From NCBI RefSeq assembly GCF_042682565.1, contig NZ_JBHUIC010000005.1: 64,000 bases of DNA; one strand, written 5' to 3'. The position numbers and the translations under genes are program-made. This stretch comes from Pistricoccus aurantiacus. Its GTDB lineage: Bacteria; Pseudomonadota; Gammaproteobacteria; Pseudomonadales; Halomonadaceae. Positions 24,225 through 32,468 of this stretch are shown here, one piece after another; position 1 is the first letter of the stretch, and each line of letters opens with the position of its first letter. The notes beneath the pieces are model-generated. The model was not told where the DNA came from. It worked only from the letters and a program-made list of their open reading frames with translations, and did not search any database.

Positions 24225-25775
24225 TCAGGGTTTGTGACCGTCACTCGGTAAAGGCCATTGATAATGGCGCACTATCTCGCCTCCCTCCCAGGATTCCAGC
24301 TTGATCGGAAATCCCCATAGCTGATGAAGATGGCGCATTACCGGATAGACGCTCTTGGCCAAGGGACGCCGGCGATCCTGCACGTGGTGCAGCGTCAAGG
24401 AGCGATCGCCACGAATATCCGCGCGATGAATCTGGATATTCGGTTCCCGCACGGATAGCGCGTACTGGGTCGAGAGCGCCTCGCGAATTCGCTGATAGCC
24501 GCCTTCATCGTGAATAGCGTCCACCAGCAGCGTCTCGTCCTGATCGTTGTCGACGATGCTGAACAGCTTCAGGTCGCGAATCACCTTGGGTGAGAGAAAC
24601 TGCTGGATGAAGGACTCATCCTTGAAATTGCGCATGGCGAAGTGCAAGGTCTCCAGCCAGTCGCTGCCGGCGATATCCTTGAACCACTCGCGATCCTCGC
24701 GGGTGGGCGCCTGACAGATACGCTTGATATCGCTGAACATCGCGAATCCCAGCGCGTAAGGGTTGATGCCGTTGTAATAAGGGCTGTCGAAAGGCGGCTG
24801 ATGGACCACGGAAGTATGCGACTGCAGAAACTCCAGTATCAGGCCTTCGTCCACCAGCCCTTCGTCGAAGAGCCGATTCATCAAGGTGTAGTGCCAGAAA
24901 CTCGCCCAGCCCTCGTTCATCACCTGAGTCTGGCGCTGGGGATAGAAATACTGGGCCAGCTTGCGCACGATGCGCACGATTTCCCGCTGCCAAGGCGCCA
25001 GTAGCGGCGCGTTCTTTTCGATGAAATACAAGAGGTTTTCCTGGGGCTCCGAGGGATAACGCTCGTTCTGACGCAGCCCCAGGGGATCTTCCTCATCGAA
25101 ATGTGGCGTATCCGGCTGAGCCCCAGGGGCGCGGGGGATGGTACGCCACAGGGTATTGACCTGACTCTGCAGATAGGCCTCGCGCTCTTCCTGGCGCAGC
25201 GCTTCATCGGCGGCGGAAAGCGGTGAGGGCCGCTTGTAGCGGTCGACACCGTAATTCTGCAGGGCGTGACAGGCATCCAGCAGCTGTTCCACCGCGCTGA
25301 CCCCATAGCGCTCCTCGCATTCGGACACGTATTTACGCGCGAACACCAGATAATCGACGATGGAGCCGGCGTCGGTCCAGGTGCGAAATAGATAGTTGCC
25401 CTTGAAAAACGAGTTGTGGCCATAGCAGGCGTGGGCCATGACCAGCACCTGCATCATCAGGGTATTCTCCTCCATCAGATAGGCGATGCAGGGGTCGGAA
25501 TTGATCACCAGTTCGTAGGCCAGACCCATCTGGCCGCGCCGATAGGCCTGCTCCACGGACAGGAACTGCTTGCCGAAGGACCAGTGATGGTAGCCCACCG
25601 GCATGCCGACGCTGGCGTAGGCATCCATCATCTGTTCCGAGGTGATCAGCTCGATCTGGTTGGGATAGGTATCCAGACGATACTCGTCCGCCAGACGAGC
25701 GATCTCCCGCTCGTAGTCCGCCAGAACCTCGAAGTTCCAGTCGGACCCGGTGGCGATGGGTTGATGTCGCTTCAT
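24225..25775 (-). CDS. SpoVR family protein (YcgB-like)
   Basis: A 516-aa cytosolic protein of the SpoVR family, named after Bacillus but widespread in non-sporulating bacteria, where it is linked to stationary phase and stress. Segments such as MNEGWASFWHYTLMNRLFDEG (about 285-305), NPYALGFAMFSDI and WTDAGSIVDYL are typical. The molecular activity is unsettled. It follows yeaH by 16 bases on the same strand, completing the conserved prkA-yeaH-spoVR triplet, so expression is expected to be shared. The length fits the family. Confidence 0.92.
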   Translation of the reverse strand: MKRHQPIATGSDWNFEVLADYEREIARLADEYRLDTYPNQIELITSEQMMDAYASVGMPVGYHHWSFGKQFLSVEQAYRRGQMGLAYELVINSDPCIAYLMEENTLMMQVLVMAHACYGHNSFFKGNYLFRTWTDAGSIVDYLVFARKYVSECEERYGVSAVEQLLDACHALQNYGVDRYKRPSPLSAADEALRQEEREAYLQSQVNTLWRTIPRAPGAQPDTPHFDEEDPLGLRQNERYPSEPQENLLYFIEKNAPLLAPWQREIVRIVRKLAQYFYPQRQTQVMNEGWASFWHYTLMNRLFDEGLVDEGLILEFLQSHTSVVHQPPFDSPYYNGINPYALGFAMFSDIKRICQAPTREDREWFKDIAGSDWLETLHFAMRNFKDESFIQQFLSPKVIRDLKLFSIVDNDQDETLLVDAIHDEGGYQRIREALSTQYALSVREPNIQIHRADIRGDRSLTLHHVQDRRRPLAKSVYPVMRHLHQLWGFPIKLESWEGGEIVRHYQWPLPSDGHKP

Positions 25776-25791
25776 GCTGGGTTACTCCCCA

Positions 25792-27075
25792 CTACTGCTG
25801 GACACGGCGCTTGAACAGCTCGCGGAACACCGGATAGATATCGCTCCCCTCGACAATCTGGCGCATGGCGAAACGCGAGGAAAAGCGATCCGCGACGGTT
25901 TCATATTCTTCCCACAACGCCTGATGCGCGTGAGGGGTAATTTCCACGTAGGTGTAATACTGCAGCCTGGGCATCAGCGACTTGAGCAGCAGCTCGCGGC
26001 AGGTGGTGGAATCGTCGTCCCAGTTGTCCCCATCCGAGGCCTGGGCCACATAGAGATTCCACTGGGCCGGCGGGTAGCGGTCGTTGATGATCTCGTCGAC
26101 CAGGGTCAGGGCGCTGGAGACGATGGTGCCGCCGGTTTCCCGAGAGTAGAAGAACTCCTCCTCGTTCACTTCCTTGGCGGCGGTGTGGTGGCGCACGAAC
26201 ACCAGTTCGACCTTCTCGTAGTTGCGCTCCAGGAACAGATACAGCAACAGGAAGAAGCGCTTGGCAATGTCCTTGTGGGACTGGGTCATCGAGCCAGACA
26301 CGTCCATCACGCAGAACATCACCGCCTTGTTGGACGGCATCGGCTGATTGGTCATGTTGTTATAGCGCAGGTCGTAGGTGTCGATGAACGGCACCGCTTC
26401 CAAGCGCCTCTCCAGGCGGGCAATTTCTTCCTTGAGCTCGCTGATGCGCGCCGGGTTGCGCAATACCGGATCCTTGCGCTCCTCCGCCTCCAAGGCTTCC
26501 ATGGCCTCCCGCAGGGCACGGCGAATCGGCGCCCGCATGGCGATGCGCCGCGCATGAGCTTCGCGCATGGAACGCACGATATTGATGCGCGACGGCACTC
26601 CGTCTCGGCTGATCCCGGCGCGCACCGGACGTACCTCCTCGAGATCCAACAGCTGCTTGCGCTCCAGATGAGGCAGCTCCAGGCCATCGAAGACGAAATC
26701 GAGAAACTCTTCTCGGGTCAGGCTAAAGGCGAATTCATCCATGCCCTCACCCTGATTGGAGGCGCCTTCGCCGCTGCCGCCGCCTCCCCCGCCACCGCCT
26801 TCCGGGCGACGCAGCCGGTCCCCCTCGACGAACTCCCGATTGCCCGGGCTGATGATGGTGCGCCGGCCTCCCGGTCCATGCTGAAATACCGGCTCGGAGA
26901 TGTCCCGAGCGGGAATCGACACCTTTTCACCGCGTTCCATGTCGGTGATCGAACGACGATTGACTGCCTCCTCCACGGAACGCTTGATGTGCGTGCGATA
27001 GCGGTCGAGAAACCGCTGCCGATTGACCGCACTCTTGTGCTTGGCATTGGCGCGTCGATCGATAAAATAACTCAT
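25792..27075 (-). CDS. yeaH: YeaH/YhbH family protein with von Willebrand A-like domain
   Basis: A 427-aa partner of the serine kinase PrkA. The N-terminus MSYFIDRRANAKHKSA and a Gly-rich stretch (about 89-99) precede a VWA-like domain with the metal-site motif MDVSGSM (about 268-274). A C-terminal segment follows that ends in FRELFKRRVQQ. ATG 27075 is preceded by GGAGGTGAGC; the seven extra codons upstream lack support. In E. coli yeaG-yeaH respond to nitrogen starvation and general stress. It sits 49 bases downstream of prkA and 16 bases before spoVR. Confidence 0.92.
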   Translation of the reverse strand: MSYFIDRRANAKHKSAVNRQRFLDRYRTHIKRSVEEAVNRRSITDMERGEKVSIPARDISEPVFQHGPGGRRTIISPGNREFVEGDRLRRPEGGGGGGGGSGEGASNQGEGMDEFAFSLTREEFLDFVFDGLELPHLERKQLLDLEEVRPVRAGISRDGVPSRINIVRSMREAHARRIAMRAPIRRALREAMEALEAEERKDPVLRNPARISELKEEIARLERRLEAVPFIDTYDLRYNNMTNQPMPSNKAVMFCVMDVSGSMTQSHKDIAKRFFLLLYLFLERNYEKVELVFVRHHTAAKEVNEEEFFYSRETGGTIVSSALTLVDEIINDRYPPAQWNLYVAQASDGDNWDDDSTTCRELLLKSLMPRLQYYTYVEITPHAHQALWEEYETVADRFSSRFAMRQIVEGSDIYPVFRELFKRRVQQ

Positions 27076-27124
27076 GCTCACCTCCCGCCATCGCATTCGA
27101 TGGGGTTAGGGAATCACGCGGGCG

Positions 27125-29047
27125 TCACTGGGACTTGCGCACCCGCAGGTACCACTCCGAGAGCAGCCGCACCTGCTTTTCCGTATAGCCGCGCTCGACC
27201 ATGCGCGCCACGAAGTCCTCGTGCTTGCGCTGGTCCGCGGCGGACGCCTTGGCGTTGAAGGAGATCACCGGCAGCAGCTCTTCCGTATTGGCGAACATCT
27301 TCTTCTCGATCACGCCCCGGAGCTTCTCGTAGGACTGCCAGCTCGGATTCATGCCGTTGTTCTGGGCCCGGGCCCGCAGCACGAAGTTGACCACCTCGTG
27401 GCGGAAATCCTTGGGATTGGAAATGCCCGCGGGCTTCTCGATCTTCTCCAGCTCCTCGTTGAGGGCCTGACGATTGAATAGCTCGCCGGTTTCCGGGTCG
27501 CGATACTCCTGATCCTGAATCCAGAAGTCCGCGTAGACCACGTAGCGATCGAAGATGTTCTGGCCATACTCGCTGTAGGATTCCAGGTAGGCGGTCTGGA
27601 TCTCCTTGCCGATGAAGTCCACGTAGCGCGGCGCCAGGAATTCCTTGATGAAGCGCAGGTAGCGCTCGAAGGTTTCCTTGGGCAGTTGCTCCTGCTCAAG
27701 CCGCTGCTCCAGCACGTAAAGCAGGTGCACCGGGTTGGCGGCGATTTCATGAGTGTCGAAGTTGAATACCTTGGAGAGAATCTTGAAGGCGAAACGGGTG
27801 GATAGCCCGGACATGCCCTCGTCCACGCCGGCAGCGTCGCGATATTCCTGAATCGACTTGGCCTTGGGGTCCGTGTCCTTCAGGTTTTTCCCGTCGTAGA
27901 CCCGCATCTTGGAATAGATGCTGGAATTTTCCGGTTCCTTGAGCCGCGAGAGGATCGAGAACTGGGCCAGCATGCGCAGGGTATCCGGTGCGCAGGGCGC
28001 CTGATCCAGGGACGAATGCTCGAGCAGCTTCTGATAGATCTTGACCTCTTCGGTGACCCGCAGGCAGTAAGGCACCTTGACGATGTAGACCCGGTCGAGA
28101 AACGCCTCGTTGTTGCGATTGTTGCGGAAGGTCTGCCACTCGCTCTCGTTGGAGTGGGCCAGCACCACCCCGTCGAAGGGGATCGCCCCCATGCCTTCCG
28201 TGGGGTTGTAGTTGCCTTCCTGGGTGGCGGTCAGCAGCGGATGCAGCACCTTGATCGGTGCCTTGAACATCTCGACGAACTCCATCAACCCCTGGTTGGC
28301 CTTGCAAAGGCCGCCGGAGAAGCTGTAGGCATCCGGATCGTCCTGGGAGTAGAGCTCGAGCTGGCGAATATCCACCTTGCCCACCAGAGACGAGATATCC
28401 TGATTGTTCTCGTCGCCGGGCTCGGTCTTGGAAATGGCGATCTGGTTGAGTCGGGAGGGAAACAGGCGCACCACCCGGAACTGGGAAATGTCGCCGCCGT
28501 ACTCCTTGAGTCGCTTGGCCGCCCAAGGGGACATCACGCTTTTCAGGTAGCGCCGGGGAATCTTGTATTCCTTCTCGAGCAGTTCGCCGTCCTCTTCCGG
28601 CGAGAATAGCCCGAGGGGTGACTCGAATACCGGCGAACCCTTGACCGCGTAGAACGGCACTCGCTCCATCAGCAGTTTGAGGCGTTCCGCCAGAGACGAC
28701 TTGCCGCCCCCCACCGGGCCCAGCAGATAGAGAATCTGCTTGCGTTCCTCGAGTCCCTGAGCCGCATGACGGAAATAGGAGACGATCTGTTCGATGGCCT
28801 CTTCCATGCCGTAGAACTCGGAAAAGGCGGGATAACGGCGGATGACCTTATTGGAGAAAATACGTGACAGCCGAGGATCCCTGGCGGTATCGATCACCTC
28901 AGGCTCGCCGATCGCCGAGAGCATACGCTCCGCGGCAGAGGCGTAGGCCGTCGGCTCGTTACGACACAGTTCCAGGTATTCCTGCAGGCTCATTTCTTCC
29001 TGCTGTACCCGCTCGTAACGATTTTGCACATGATCGAAAATACTCAT
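27125..29047 (-). CDS. prkA: Serine protein kinase PrkA (YeaG)
   Basis: AAA-type ATPase/kinase of 640 aa, cytosolic. The N-terminal PrkA AAA domain carries Walker A GPVGGGKSS (K116), and the C-terminal PrkA domain has the kinase-like fold (about 390-630). ATG 29047 has an ideal AAGGAGG site 6 bases upstream, better than the longer frame to 29083. The family phosphorylates protein substrates and, in some bacteria, has been ascribed ATP-dependent protease activity. First gene of the prkA-yeaH-spoVR stress operon; the 211 bases before it (to fadH) must hold its promoter, but I see no clear sigma factor box. Confidence 0.93.
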   Translation of the reverse strand: MSIFDHVQNRYERVQQEEMSLQEYLELCRNEPTAYASAAERMLSAIGEPEVIDTARDPRLSRIFSNKVIRRYPAFSEFYGMEEAIEQIVSYFRHAAQGLEERKQILYLLGPVGGGKSSLAERLKLLMERVPFYAVKGSPVFESPLGLFSPEEDGELLEKEYKIPRRYLKSVMSPWAAKRLKEYGGDISQFRVVRLFPSRLNQIAISKTEPGDENNQDISSLVGKVDIRQLELYSQDDPDAYSFSGGLCKANQGLMEFVEMFKAPIKVLHPLLTATQEGNYNPTEGMGAIPFDGVVLAHSNESEWQTFRNNRNNEAFLDRVYIVKVPYCLRVTEEVKIYQKLLEHSSLDQAPCAPDTLRMLAQFSILSRLKEPENSSIYSKMRVYDGKNLKDTDPKAKSIQEYRDAAGVDEGMSGLSTRFAFKILSKVFNFDTHEIAANPVHLLYVLEQRLEQEQLPKETFERYLRFIKEFLAPRYVDFIGKEIQTAYLESYSEYGQNIFDRYVVYADFWIQDQEYRDPETGELFNRQALNEELEKIEKPAGISNPKDFRHEVVNFVLRARAQNNGMNPSWQSYEKLRGVIEKKMFANTEELLPVISFNAKASAADQRKHEDFVARMVERGYTEKQVRLLSEWYLRVRKSQ

Positions 29048-29258
29048 TAAAGCCTCCTTAAGCGCAGTGCCGCGGCGATACATGATGTTCTTGAGAACCG
29101 GGCTGCGTATCCATCAGGGTAGACAGATCTAGTAAACGGCGGCTGGTCCGACAATTCAACGCTTGCGAAGCCGCGCAACGATCTAAAGCTACTTATGAGA
29201 ACCTGAAATGCTCGCCAAGGTTCGCTGGAAAGGCGATGTTTTTACTATGGTCTTTCGT

Positions 29259-31271
29259 CTAAAGCGCTGCCGCCAGCCGGGTTCCCTGGTCGATGGCGCG
29301 CTTGGCATCAAGCTCGAGCGCCTTGTCCGCGCCGCCGATAACGTGCACACGTACCTTCGCCTCCTGCAGCGGCATGAGCAGCTCCCGCACGGATTCCTGA
29401 CCGGCGCAGATCACAATGCTGTCCACCTCGAGACAGCGGGCTTCCCCGTTGATGGATAGATGCAGCCCCTCGTTGTCGATGCGATGATATTCACAGCCGC
29501 TCAGGGCTTCGACGCCACGATGCCTGAGTGAGAGTCGGTGCACCCAGCCGGTTGACGTACCCAAGCCCTTGCCGGGCTTGCTGGTCTTGCGCTGCAGGAG
29601 ATACACCTCTCGTGGCACTTCCGGACGCTGTGGCGCCTTCAACCCCCCCGGGCGAGTCACGGCAAGATCCACCCCCCATTCGTCGCACCAGGCGTCGATC
29701 TCCAGGCTCGGATGCCCTGCATGGGTCAAAAGCTCCGCCACGTCGAAACCGATGCCACCGGCGCCAATGATCGCTACACGTTTTCCGACCCGCTGCGGAT
29801 GCAAAATTGCCTGGGAATAGTCGATCACCTTGGAATGATCGATACCTGGCAGCTCGATTTGACGCGGCCGCACGCCGGTAGCCAGGATCACCACGTCAAA
29901 ATTCACAAGATGTTCTGGCGTCGCTTCACTATTGAGACGGATATTCACGCCATGCTTGTCGAGCATCACCCGGTAATAGCGCAGGGTCTCATTGAACTCT
30001 TCCTTGCCGGGGATGAGCCGAGCGTAGTTGAACTGCCCACCGAGCTCCGCACCGCGCTCGAAGAGCACCACCTGGTGGCCGCGGCTTGCCGCGGTCAGCG
30101 CGCTGGCCAGCCCCGCCGGTCCGCCGCCTACCACGGCGACAAGGAGCGGCTCTTTCGCCGGCTCCAGGACCAGTTCAGTCTCGTGACAAGCCTGCGGATT
30201 GACCAGGCAGGAAGTCAGCTTGCCCTGAAAGGTGTGGTCCAGGCAGGCCTGGTTGCAGGCAATACAGGTGTTGATCTCGTCGGCGCGATTCTCCCGGGCC
30301 TTGAGCACCCATTCGGGATCCGCCAGGAAAGGCCGCGCCATGGACACCATGTCCGCATGGCCTTCCGCCAGCACTCGCTCGGCGACCTCCGGCATGTTGA
30401 TGCGGTTGGTGGTAATCAGGGGAATCGACAGTTCCGCCTTCATTCGTCGAGTCACTTCAACAAACGTCGCTCGGGGCACGCTGGTGACGATGGTCGGCAC
30501 CCGGGCCTCGTGCCAGCCGATCCCGGTATTGATCAGATCCGCGCCCGCTGCCTCGATGGCGCGGCCTAGGACAAGGATTTCCTCGCGACTGCTGCCGTCT
30601 TCCACCAGGTCGATCATCGACAGGCGAAAGATGATCAGAAAATTCTCGCCCAAGGCATGGCGAATACGCCGGACGATCTCCACGGCGAGGCGCATGCGAT
30701 TGTCGAAGGCACCGCCCCACTCGTCCTGGCGGTGATTGGTGCGTCGACAGAGAAACTGGTTGATCAGATAGCCTTCCGAACCCATGACCTCGACGCCGTC
30801 GTAGCCTGCTTCTTCTGCAAGTTGCGCACAGCGCACATAGTCCTCGATCTGCTGCTCGACTTCGGAAGAGGTTAGCTCCCGCGGCATGAAGCGATTGATC
30901 GGCGCCTGGATTGCCGAGGGTGCCACCAGATCCGGGGAATAGGCATAGCGTCCGGCATGCAGGATCTGCAGACAGATACGGCCTCCTTCCTTATGCACCG
31001 CCTCCACCACCGGGCGGTGCCGGTCCGCTTCCTCCGACGTGGTCAGCTTGGCGGCTCCCTGAAAGACGGCGCCTTCAGGATTGGGCGCGATACCTCCAGT
31101 CACAATCAGGCCGACACCGGCACGCACCCGCTCACGGTAGAAAGCCGCCAGCCGGGCGAAGCCATTGGGCGCTTCTTCGAGATTAGTATGCATGGAGCCC
31201 ATAAGAATGCGATTGGGTAGCGTGATGGCGCCCAAAGACAGGGATCGAAACAGATGGGGGTATTGAGCCAC
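29259..31271 (-). CDS. fadH: NADPH-dependent 2,4-dienoyl-CoA reductase
   Basis: Iron-sulfur flavoprotein that reduces 2,4-dienoyl-CoA during beta-oxidation of unsaturated fatty acids. The 670-aa protein has an Old Yellow Enzyme-like FMN barrel (about 1-330, starting with ITLPNRILMGSMHTNLEEAP), a 4Fe-4S motif CIACNQACLD plus a later SCLVNPQAC, and FAD/NADPH domains (AVVGGGPAGLASALTAASRG). I choose GTG 31271 because GAGG lies 6-7 bases upstream and the product aligns with the E. coli FadH start; a TTG at 31298 is less likely. It lies upstream of prkA, with 211 bases between. Confidence 0.93.
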   Translation of the reverse strand: MAQYPHLFRSLSLGAITLPNRILMGSMHTNLEEAPNGFARLAAFYRERVRAGVGLIVTGGIAPNPEGAVFQGAAKLTTSEEADRHRPVVEAVHKEGGRICLQILHAGRYAYSPDLVAPSAIQAPINRFMPRELTSSEVEQQIEDYVRCAQLAEEAGYDGVEVMGSEGYLINQFLCRRTNHRQDEWGGAFDNRMRLAVEIVRRIRHALGENFLIIFRLSMIDLVEDGSSREEILVLGRAIEAAGADLINTGIGWHEARVPTIVTSVPRATFVEVTRRMKAELSIPLITTNRINMPEVAERVLAEGHADMVSMARPFLADPEWVLKARENRADEINTCIACNQACLDHTFQGKLTSCLVNPQACHETELVLEPAKEPLLVAVVGGGPAGLASALTAASRGHQVVLFERGAELGGQFNYARLIPGKEEFNETLRYYRVMLDKHGVNIRLNSEATPEHLVNFDVVILATGVRPRQIELPGIDHSKVIDYSQAILHPQRVGKRVAIIGAGGIGFDVAELLTHAGHPSLEIDAWCDEWGVDLAVTRPGGLKAPQRPEVPREVYLLQRKTSKPGKGLGTSTGWVHRLSLRHRGVEALSGCEYHRIDNEGLHLSINGEARCLEVDSIVICAGQESVRELLMPLQEAKVRVHVIGGADKALELDAKRAIDQGTRLAAAL

Positions 31272-31450
31272 GATGCACCTCGGTCGACGGTCCGACAAGC
31301 AAATTCAAACAACCGTATGACACTTGCTAGTACCCCGCAAGCAATGCGCGAGACACGACATGAAGATACCCCGCCAAGAACGATCATGGCGACAAGAACG
31401 AAAAAAGAGAAATGACGGGAAAGAGAAGAAAAGCAATAGCGAGGAAAAAA

Positions 31451-31527
31451 TGGCGGACCGGACGGGACTCGAACCCGCGACCTCCGGCGTGACAGGCCGG
31501 CATTCTAACCGACTGAACTACCGGTCC
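31451..31527 (-). tRNA. tRNA-Asp (anticodon GTC), copy A (last in the cluster)
   Basis: 77 bases, acceptor GGACCGG/CCGGTCC, discriminator G, encoded CCA, anticodon loop CTGTCAC in a CCGGC/GCCGG stem. It starts 3 bases after the end of tRNA-Val(CAC). A TTTTTT run follows the CCA directly on the minus strand and may end the transcript. Confidence 0.97.
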
Positions 31528-31530
31528 GCT

Positions 31531-31607
31531 TGGTGGGTGATACTGGACTCGAACCAGTGACCCCCAGCATGTGAAGCTGGTGCTCTAACCGACTGAGCTA
31601 ATCACCC
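31531..31607 (-). tRNA. tRNA-Val (anticodon CAC)
   Basis: 77 bases with encoded CCA. The acceptor arms are GGGTGAT and ATCACCC. The anticodon loop TTCACAT in a CCAGC/GCTGG stem gives CAC, reading GUG only. Body and T-arm are nearly the same as the Val(TAC) gene at 31950, with compensating changes in the acceptor stem, suggesting descent from it. Confidence 0.93.
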
Positions 31608-31633
31608 CAGGGAAATCAGGCGTTGTCGATCGA

Positions 31634-31710
31634 TGGCGGACCGGACGGGACTCGAACCCGCGACCTCCGGCGTGACAGGCCGGCATTCTAACCGACTGAA
31701 CTACCGGTCC
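31634..31710 (-). tRNA. tRNA-Asp (anticodon GTC), copy B
   Basis: 77 bases, identical to the copies at 31451 and 31806, encoded CCA. A 26-base spacer separates it from tRNA-Val(CAC) downstream. Confidence 0.97.
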
Positions 31711-31805
31711 TTAATCTACCTGTTATATCCACTACCCTCGAGTTCGGTGGAATCAGGCAATATCGACAATGCAAGACCTAGTGCAGAATACGAAACGGCG
31801 CAAGA

Positions 31806-31882
31806 TGGCGGACCGGACGGGACTCGAACCCGCGACCTCCGGCGTGACAGGCCGGCATTCTAACCGACTGAACTACCGGTCC
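31806..31882 (-). tRNA. tRNA-Asp (anticodon GTC), copy C
   Basis: 77 bases, identical to the other two Asp copies, encoded CCA. The spacers to its neighbours are 95 and 67 bases and do not resemble each other. Confidence 0.97.
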
Positions 31883-31949
31883 ACTTGTTTCGCGTGCGCG
31901 TATTTCGTATATATGACGCTTCTACGTGACGCCTGCCATCGAAAAAGGA

Positions 31950-32025
31950 TGGTGGGTGGTACTGGGCTCGAACCAGTGACCCCCAGCTTGTAAGGCTGGT
32001 GCTCTTCCAACTGAGCTAACCACCC
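31950..32025 (-). tRNA. tRNA-Val (anticodon TAC), first in the cluster
   Basis: 76 bases, acceptor GGGTGGT/ACCACCC, anticodon loop CTTACAA, encoded CCA. It lies directly downstream of a strong sigma-70-type promoter (32044-32071) and is the first gene of the five-tRNA transcript. Confidence 0.97.
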
Positions 32026-32043
32026 GAGGTCACGTGGCGCTGC

Positions 32044-32071
32044 ATTCTACAGTGCCATCGCAAGGTGTCAA
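32044..32071 (-). promoter_or_regulatory. Sigma-70 promoter of the tRNA Val-Asp-Asp-Val-Asp cluster
   Basis: On the minus strand TTGACA, a 16-base spacer and TAGAAT. The -10 box ends 18 bases before the first base of tRNA-Val(TAC). This is among the best promoter matches in the window, as expected for stable RNA. Confidence 0.75.
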
Positions 32072-32379
32072 CATCTTATTGGCCGCTAGCGACAAACGGA
32101 CGGTTCATCATTGATGACTTGTCCTCGAATTAAGCTATAACGTGGCACGATGTCGCACTGAAGCGACTTAGCCGGCTGACCCATTACCTGAGGTGAGCCT
32201 AGCATCGCTATCGGGAAGTGGCTTGATCCGTCATCTTGCAGATAGTATTCGAGTTCCCGGGCGACGTTTCCGGGAGTGTGTCTTGCAAATGATTTCTATT
32301 TATCCAGAAATACCATGCCACCTTGTATAGCGCGCGTATTCAGATTGTGCATCCGCTACGCTACAATCAGTCACGAATA

Positions 32380-32393
32380 TTGATCTGGATCAT
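32380..32393 (+). promoter_or_regulatory. ANR/FNR box upstream of ccoN
   Basis: TTGATCTGGATCAT matches the FNR consensus TTGAT-N4-ATCAA at 9 of 10 defined bases. Its centre is about 82 bases before the ccoN ATG, leaving room for a class II promoter (activator at -41.5) and a leader of about 40 bases. The anr gene lies 10 kb downstream in the same island. Confidence 0.8.
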
Positions 32394-32468
32394 CCATGGG
32401 GAGTCGACATCTACACAAGATGACAGTCTCCCGCGCCTCCCCAACACCGCGTTCGATGGGAAATTGAT

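Larger units (their letters stand above)
32026..32468. other. Divergent intergenic region between the tRNA cluster and ccoN
   Basis: About 443 bases. It holds the tRNA promoter (32044-32071) at one end and the ANR box with the ccoN leader at the other. In between I see an inverted repeat TCATCA-T-TGATGA (32105-32117), a short GTCGC/GCGAC hairpin near 32153-32168, and several TTGAT half-sites without partners. No open frame with a ribosome-binding site is evident. Confidence 0.6.

Noticed and set aside
31324..31993. Open frames encoding 'TGLEPATSGVTGRHSNRL' type peptides
   Set aside because: These are antisense translations of the tRNA-Asp and tRNA-Val genes, a well-known artefact of automatic gene calling.
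32220..32240. A second ANR box near TTGATCCGTCATC upstream of ccoN
   Set aside because: Only one half-site is good; the second is out of register by one base.
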